Source: Vibrio tasmaniensis 1F-187 (GTDB taxonomy: Bacteria > Pseudomonadota > Gammaproteobacteria > Enterobacterales > Vibrionaceae). From it: 30,743 nucleotides of DNA. Location of the stretch: positions 1-30,743 of the forward strand of contig NZ_AJZM02000034.1 in NCBI RefSeq assembly GCF_000272405.2, read 5' to 3'. Both the position numbers and the translations under genes were made by a program. The notes beneath the pieces are model-generated. The model had not been told where the DNA came from. It did not search any database and was given only the letters and a program-made list of their open reading frames with translations. The stretch's first letter is position 1, and every line of letters begins with the position of its first letter. Positions 26,895 through 30,743 of the stretch are shown piece by piece.

Positions 26895-26924
26895 AAAAAG
26901 CTTGCCATCTAGGCAAGCTTTTTT
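26895..26924. terminator. Terminator between yciN and aroA
   Basis: AAAAGCTTGCC-ATCT-AGGCAAGCTTTT with A and T flanks, directly after the yciN stop. It can also stop aroA transcripts on the minus strand. Confidence 0.9.
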
Positions 26925-26934
26925 GTTCCTGGAC

Positions 26935-26985
26935 CTTTATATACTTATCATTTTTATAGACTTAGTATTTTTATAGACTCAGCAT
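26935..26985 (-). repeat. Three 17-bp tandem repeats across the aroA stop codon
   Basis: On the minus strand the units are ATGCTGAGTCTATAAAA (in aroA, including its stop), ATACTAAGTCTATAAAA and ATGATAAGTATATAAAG. The first two differ at two places. The array duplicates the last codons and the stop of aroA into the 3' untranslated region. Confidence 0.85.
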
Positions 26986-28251
26986 TTTCAGCTTATCGAA
27001 GTAGTCAGGGAATGTCTTGGATGTACAACCTGGATCATTGATCGTCACCGGGGTGTCACTCAAAGCAACCAATGAGAAACACATCGCCATGCGGTGATCA
27101 TCGTAAGTATCAATCGCCGCGTGCGTCAGTTCAGCCACAGGGTTAACAATGATGTAGTCTTCACCCTCTTCCACCTCAGCGCCTACTTTACGTAGCTCTG
27201 TTGCCATTGCCGCTAAGCGATCCGTCTCTTTCACACGCCAGTTGTAAACATTGCGGATTGCGGTTGTTCCTTTAGCAAACAGAGCCGTTGTCGCAATTGT
27301 CATCGCCGCATCTGGAATATGGTTATAGTCCATATCAATGCCTTTTAGCTCACCACAACGAGAGATAACGTAGTCATCACCCCACTCGATTTCAGCACCC
27401 ATTTTCTCAAGTGCATCAGCGAATTGGATATCACCTTGGATACTGTTTTTGCCAATACCTGTCACTTTAATCTCGCCACCTTTGATAGCAGCGGCTGCAA
27501 GGAAATATGACGCAGATGATGCATCACCTTCAACCAAGAAATCACCGGGTGCTATGTAAGATTGCCCAGTTGGAATCACAAATTCTTGGTAGTCATTGTT
27601 GATAACATCCACACCAAATTGCTTCATGATATGCAGCGTAATATCGATGTAAGGCTTAGAAACCAATTCACCTTCGATTTTGATGGTCACTTCGCCTTCA
27701 GCTAAAGGTGCAGCCATCAAAAATGCCGTCAAGAATTGACTAGAGATAGAACCATCGATAGAAACTGTACCACTCTTTAGCCCAGTACCCGTGATCTTCA
27801 GCGGTGGGTAATTTTCGTTCTCTAAGTATTCGACGTTGGCGCCGGCCTCTTGCAGAGCAGTCACTAAGTGACCAATTGGACGCTCTTTCATACGTGGCTC
27901 ACCAGTAAGAACGTATTCACCGCGACCTAAACAAAGTGCAGCAGCCAATGGACGCATTGCTGTACCCGCGTTACCTAAGAAAAGCTCTAGGGCTTTGTCA
28001 CTTGAGAATGCACCACCAACACCTGTCACTTCACAAACTGTTTTGTCTGCAGACAACTGATAATCAACACCTAACTGTGTTAATGCATTCAACATATGAC
28101 GAATGTCATCACTGTCTAGTAAGTTTGTTAGGCGAGTTGTTCCCGTTGAAAGTGCAGCCAAAAGAAGCGCACGATTAGAAACACTTTTTGAGCCAGGTAG
28201 GTTAACTTCCCCGCTCACTTTCTGAATTGGTTGTAACGTAAGGCTTTCCAT
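26971..28251 (-). CDS. aroA: 3-phosphoshikimate 1-carboxyvinyltransferase (EPSP synthase) AroA
   Basis: AroA joins phosphoenolpyruvate to shikimate-3-phosphate in the shikimate pathway to aromatic amino acids. The 426-residue enzyme begins M-E-S-L-T-L-Q-P-I and has the active-site [10 protein letters not shown] (K22, S23, R27 in the usual numbering), [16 protein letters not shown], and D-D-H-R-M-A-M near the C-terminus. The intact N-A-G-T-A-M-R-P motif marks a class I, glyphosate-sensitive type by family knowledge. The start ATG at 28251 is supported by the N-terminus; AAGGA lies about 14 bases before it, rather far. An 8-bp inverted repeat sits in its leader. The C-terminal codons are part of a 17-bp tandem repeat. 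Confidence 0.97.
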   Translation of the reverse strand: MESLTLQPIQKVSGEVNLPGSKSVSNRALLLAALSTGTTRLTNLLDSDDIRHMLNALTQLGVDYQLSADKTVCEVTGVGGAFSSDKALELFLGNAGTAMRPLAAALCLGRGEYVLTGEPRMKERPIGHLVTALQEAGANVEYLENENYPPLKITGTGLKSGTVSIDGSISSQFLTAFLMAAPLAEGEVTIKIEGELVSKPYIDITLHIMKQFGVDVINNDYQEFVIPTGQSYIAPGDFLVEGDASSASYFLAAAAIKGGEIKVTGIGKNSIQGDIQFADALEKMGAEIEWGDDYVISRCGELKGIDMDYNHIPDAAMTIATTALFAKGTTAIRNVYNWRVKETDRLAAMATELRKVGAEVEEGEDYIIVNPVAELTHAAIDTYDDHRMAMCFSLVALSDTPVTINDPGCTSKTFPDYFDKLKMLSL

Positions 28252-28272
28252 TAGTTCTTATAGTCCTTGTAC

Positions 28273-28308
28273 CACCCGAAGTCACTGGCGCGTATTTATT
28301 TTCGGGTG
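28273..28308 (-). other. Stem-loop in the aroA leader
   Basis: CACCCGAA (28273-28280) and TTCGGGTG (28301-28308) are perfect reverse complements around 20 bases, 22-57 bases upstream of the aroA ATG. The SD AAGGA follows the stem directly. No terminator-like T-run. The rest of 28309-28413 shows no gene. Confidence 0.5.
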
Positions 28309-28413
28309 ATGAATAATTCTTCGTACTTGCAGACTAACGAACTTTTCCAACGAACTCCAGAGCTAATCCCCTCGATAAAGGCGATTAATTAGCCAACCAA
28401 ACACATTTGCATA

Positions 28414-28869
28414 CTAGTACGCTAGATCAACTCGAACGCCATCTGAAAAATAGAGAATCCGCACATCATCACCTCTATTGAACAACATCGAATTGTCAAC
28501 GTCTTGAATGATGTTAACCAGATTATCATCCTTGGTTTTAACCAATAATTCAACGAGTTTATATTCCACCCGATATTGCGTATTGCCGCGATTACGAGCG
28601 ATCCCCGCCCCCGCTACAGCACCAACCGCCGTTGCGACTTCTTTACCTGTGCCGCCACCAAACTGATTACCAACCAAACCACCAATTGCCGCACCCAACA
28701 AGGTTTCCCAACCATTCGCTTTCGACTCTACGATCTCCTGTTGGGTAATGTACCTGACCGTATCAACCTCACCGTAAACGACCTCATTCACTGGTCTGGC
28801 TTGGTTTCTGTTGTAAGCTGCATTTGCCAACATGGGCAAAACAAGTAAAATCCAAAGCAACTTCTTCAT
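28414..28869 (-). CDS. Exported glycine-zipper (2TM) domain protein
   Basis: The 151-residue protein begins with a signal peptide (M-K-K-L-L-W-I-L-L-V-L-P-M-L-A-N-A) with a probable signal peptidase I site after A-N-A at residue 17; no lipobox cysteine is present, so it is not a lipoprotein of the SlyB type. Residues about 56-92 form a glycine zipper (L-L-G-A-A-I-G-G-L-V-G-N-Q-F-G-G-G-T-G followed by A-V-G-A-V-A-G-A-G-I-A), typical of small envelope proteins that associate with or insert into the outer membrane. The C-terminal part (about 97-151) is hydrophilic and ends in R-V-D-L-A-Y. It lies 162 bp upstream of aroA on the same strand, with no terminator between, and is divergent from aat across 53 bp. 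Precise function unknown. Confidence 0.85.
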   Translation of the reverse strand: MKKLLWILLVLPMLANAAYNRNQARPVNEVVYGEVDTVRYITQQEIVESKANGWETLLGAAIGGLVGNQFGGGTGKEVATAVGAVAGAGIARNRGNTQYRVEYKLVELLVKTKDDNLVNIIQDVDNSMLFNRGDDVRILYFSDGVRVDLAY

Positions 28870-28922
28870 GGTAAAACTCCTAAAGACCTCTTGGTCAGTG
28901 ATTAATCTGTAATGCGGTACTT

Positions 28923-29633
28923 ATGACTATATACCTAACCGAACTTGATACTACTAGTATAGAGTTTCCTTCGCCCTTCGACGCGCTTGATGAACCCAAC
29001 GGTCTACTCGCGTTCGGTGGTGATTTGTCACCCATACGAATTCTGAACGCTTATAGCCAAGGTATATTTCCATGGTATGGCCCAGGTGAGCCTATACTTT
29101 GGTGGAGCCCTGCACCGCGAGCGGTATTTAATCCTAAGACATTCGAACCGTCAAAAAGTCTTAAAAAGTTTCAAAGAAAGCACAATTACCGAGTCAGCAT
29201 CAACCAAGCGACGGACAGAGTAATTGGTTATTGCTCTTCACTGAGACCGGAAGAGGAAACTTGGTTAAACAATGACATGCAAGCAGCCTACCGTGAACTC
29301 GCTTCATTAGGGTTCTGCCACTCAGTTGAGGTTTGGCAAGATGACGAGCTGATTGGCGGGCTTTATGGGTTACAAAGAGGCCAAGTCTTTTGCGGTGAAT
29401 CGATGTTCAGCCTGAAGACTAATGCCTCTAAAATTGCGCTATGGTACTTTTGTGAGCACTTTACACAATTCGGCGGACAACTCATTGATTGCCAAGTCAT
29501 GAACCCACACTTGGAATCCTTGGGCGCTATCGAGGTTGATAGGGATGAATTCCTGAGTTCTCTTCGATTACTCAAAGAAACGTCCGTTAACGATGCATGT
29601 TTTAAAAAACAATGGCTAAAGGAAATGCCTTAA
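28923..29633 (+). CDS. aat: Leucyl/phenylalanyl-tRNA-protein transferase Aat
   Basis: Aat adds Leu or Phe from charged tRNA to proteins with N-terminal Lys or Arg, making N-degrons recognised by ClpS and ClpAP. The 236-residue protein has the family core: F-P-S-P near the N-terminus, L-A-F-G-G-D-L, Q-G-I-F-P-W-Y, W-W-S-P-x-P-R, H-S-V-E-V-W, G-G-L-Y-G, F-C-G-E-S-M-F-S and L-I-D-C-Q-V. The start ATG at 28923 is in a short divergent gap (53 bp) from the glycine-zipper gene and has a weak ribosome binding site. Its stop overlaps the next start (TAATG), so it is translationally coupled to bpt, which adds Leu to N-terminal Asp or Glu. Confidence 0.97.
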   Translation: MTIYLTELDTTSIEFPSPFDALDEPNGLLAFGGDLSPIRILNAYSQGIFPWYGPGEPILWWSPAPRAVFNPKTFEPSKSLKKFQRKHNYRVSINQATDRVIGYCSSLRPEEETWLNNDMQAAYRELASLGFCHSVEVWQDDELIGGLYGLQRGQVFCGESMFSLKTNASKIALWYFCEHFTQFGGQLIDCQVMNPHLESLGAIEVDRDEFLSSLRLLKETSVNDACFKKQWLKEMP

Positions 29634-30331
29634 TGAATCCAGATTTACAACAAATCAGAATTGGATTAACAGACAATCACGCTTGCAGTTACTTACCCCA
29701 TCTCGAAGAAAGAGTGGCAGTCACGCTTGATGAACACATGCACACCGCAGATAACTATGAAGTTCTACTTGCGAATGGATTTCGCCGCAGTGGAACAACC
29801 ATTTATAAACCACATTGCGATAATTGCTCATCGTGCCAAGCGATTCGACTGTCAATTCCCGAGGTCAAGTTTTCCAAGAGCCAACGACGAATACTCAACA
29901 AGGCCAAAGCGCTGCGTTGGGAGCTGAAAGATGAAATGGATGACAACTGGTTTGACTTGTATAGCCGCTATATAACCGCTCGCCACCGTTCAGGAACCAT
30001 GTATCCACCGAAGAAAGAAGAGTTTCTGCATTTCTCTAAAAATGAATGGCTTGCTACAAAGTTCATGCACATCTATGATGAGGGGCAGTTAGTCGGCATT
30101 GCCGTTACAGACATCATGTCTCACTGTACGAGCGCGTTTTATACCTTCTTCGACCCTGATATCGACATTTCCATGGGAACTCTTGGCGTTCTATTCCAGA
30201 TCCAACATGCCCAGAAAGAACAAAAACAATGGTTATATTTGGGTTATCAAATCGATGAATGCCCTGCGATGAACTATAAAGTACGATTTCAACGTCATCA
30301 AAGGCTAGTAAATCAGCGGTGGCGAGGGTAG
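29633..30331 (+). CDS. bpt: Aspartate/glutamate leucyltransferase Bpt
   Basis: Bpt is a bacterial homologue of eukaryotic arginyltransferase that conjugates Leu to N-terminal Asp or Glu, a function first shown in Vibrio vulnificus. I use the ATG at 29633, giving 232 residues; AAGGA lies seven to nine bases before it, and it overlaps the aat stop as TAATG. The frame is open seven codons upstream but those would be inside aat. Motifs include N-H-A-C-S-Y-L-P, G-F-R-R-S-G-T, P-H-C-D-N-C-S-S-C-Q-A-I-R (cysteine-rich, typical of the N-terminal domain), and T-F-F-D-P-D with L-Y-L-G-Y-Q-I near the end. Together with Aat it covers both kinds of secondary N-degron; ClpS/ClpA are not in this window. Confidence 0.96.
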   Translation: MNPDLQQIRIGLTDNHACSYLPHLEERVAVTLDEHMHTADNYEVLLANGFRRSGTTIYKPHCDNCSSCQAIRLSIPEVKFSKSQRRILNKAKALRWELKDEMDDNWFDLYSRYITARHRSGTMYPPKKEEFLHFSKNEWLATKFMHIYDEGQLVGIAVTDIMSHCTSAFYTFFDPDIDISMGTLGVLFQIQHAQKEQKQWLYLGYQIDECPAMNYKVRFQRHQRLVNQRWRG

Positions 30332-30362
30332 AATACGCGACAACTTTACATATTTTGATTTT

Positions 30363-30382
30363 AACGGCACAATCAAGCCGTT
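30363..30382 (+). other. Short hairpin upstream of infA
   Basis: AACGGC-N8-GCCGTT, 31-50 bases before the infA ATG. It has no T-run. It may be part of the infA leader or chance. Confidence 0.4.
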
Positions 30383-30412
30383 GAAAACCGCCAAATTTCG
30401 AAAGAGGATTAG

Positions 30413-30631
<219 letters not shown>

Positions 30632-30658
30632 TTTTTAATTACCGAATACGATAAGAAG

Positions 30659-30683
30659 CGGAGCCCTCAAGGCTCCGTTTTTT
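30659..30683 (+). terminator. infA terminator
   Basis: CGGAGCC-CTCAA-GGCTCCG followed by six T, 28 bp after the stop. Confidence 0.93.
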
Positions 30684-30720
30684 ATCGCCTGAACTTTTTA
30701 CCACTCCAACAACACCAACC

Positions 30721-30743
30721 TAGCATCTAGCATCTAGCATCTA
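30721..30743. repeat. 7-bp microsatellite at the window end
   Basis: Three copies of TAGCATC followed by TA run to the last base, so the true array length is unknown. It lies downstream of the infA terminator. Confidence 0.85.

Overview
The window reads as a piece of a Vibrio main chromosome (moderate to low GC, compact gene spacing, no phage, transposon, CRISPR, rRNA or tRNA seen). Family-level matches (MukBEF, TorR/TorD, TfoY with a c-di-GMP-I riboswitch, GlgC/GlgA, Bpt) and the gene order from mukB to infA fit Vibrionaceae; a marine Vibrio is likely. The species is not decided from sequence alone.

Layout. 2-2916 (+): a three-gene operon, cut at its 5' end by the window edge, encoding a retropepsin-like aspartic protease, a seven-helix membrane protein with a periplasmic transglutaminase-like domain lacking catalytic cysteine, and a RimK-like ATP-grasp ligase. 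3281-5173 (+): a methyl-accepting chemotaxis protein. 5479-12946 (-): cmoM-mukF-mukE-mukB, the tRNA wobble methyltransferase plus the MukBEF condensin. 13062-13868 (+): elyC. 13960-15608: divergent torR (-) and torD (+). 15927-17905 (+): purR behind a structured upstream region, then tfoY behind a c-di-GMP riboswitch. 18060-19140 (+): a TVP38/VTT membrane protein and a DUF2007 protein with a zinc finger. 19270-20067 (-): an alpha/beta hydrolase. 20350-23011 (-): glgC-glgA. 23577-26207 (-): topA, divergent from yciN (+). 26971-28869 (-): a glycine-zipper envelope protein and aroA. 28923-30631 (+): aat-bpt and infA.

How the genes work together. Most are core housekeeping genes: chromosome organisation (MukBEF, TopA), translation and protein turnover (CmoM, Aat, Bpt, IF-1), cell envelope (ElyC), aromatic amino acids (AroA), glycogen (GlgC, GlgA). 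Regulators (TorR, PurR, TfoY) and the chemoreceptor add environmental response. The least understood coding unit is the first operon. The most interesting non-coding signals are structured leaders: the tfoY riboswitch with its apparent SD-sequestering helix and an internal promoter that would bypass it, a hairpin-plus-terminator followed by a long closed stem upstream of purR, a compound hairpin upstream of torD, and a branched hairpin in the glgC leader near two GGA motifs. Several short tandem repeats (7, 8, 17 and 21 bp units) sit in intergenic DNA.

Limits: all calls come from reading the sequence and recalled family knowledge; no alignments, folding energies or searches were run.
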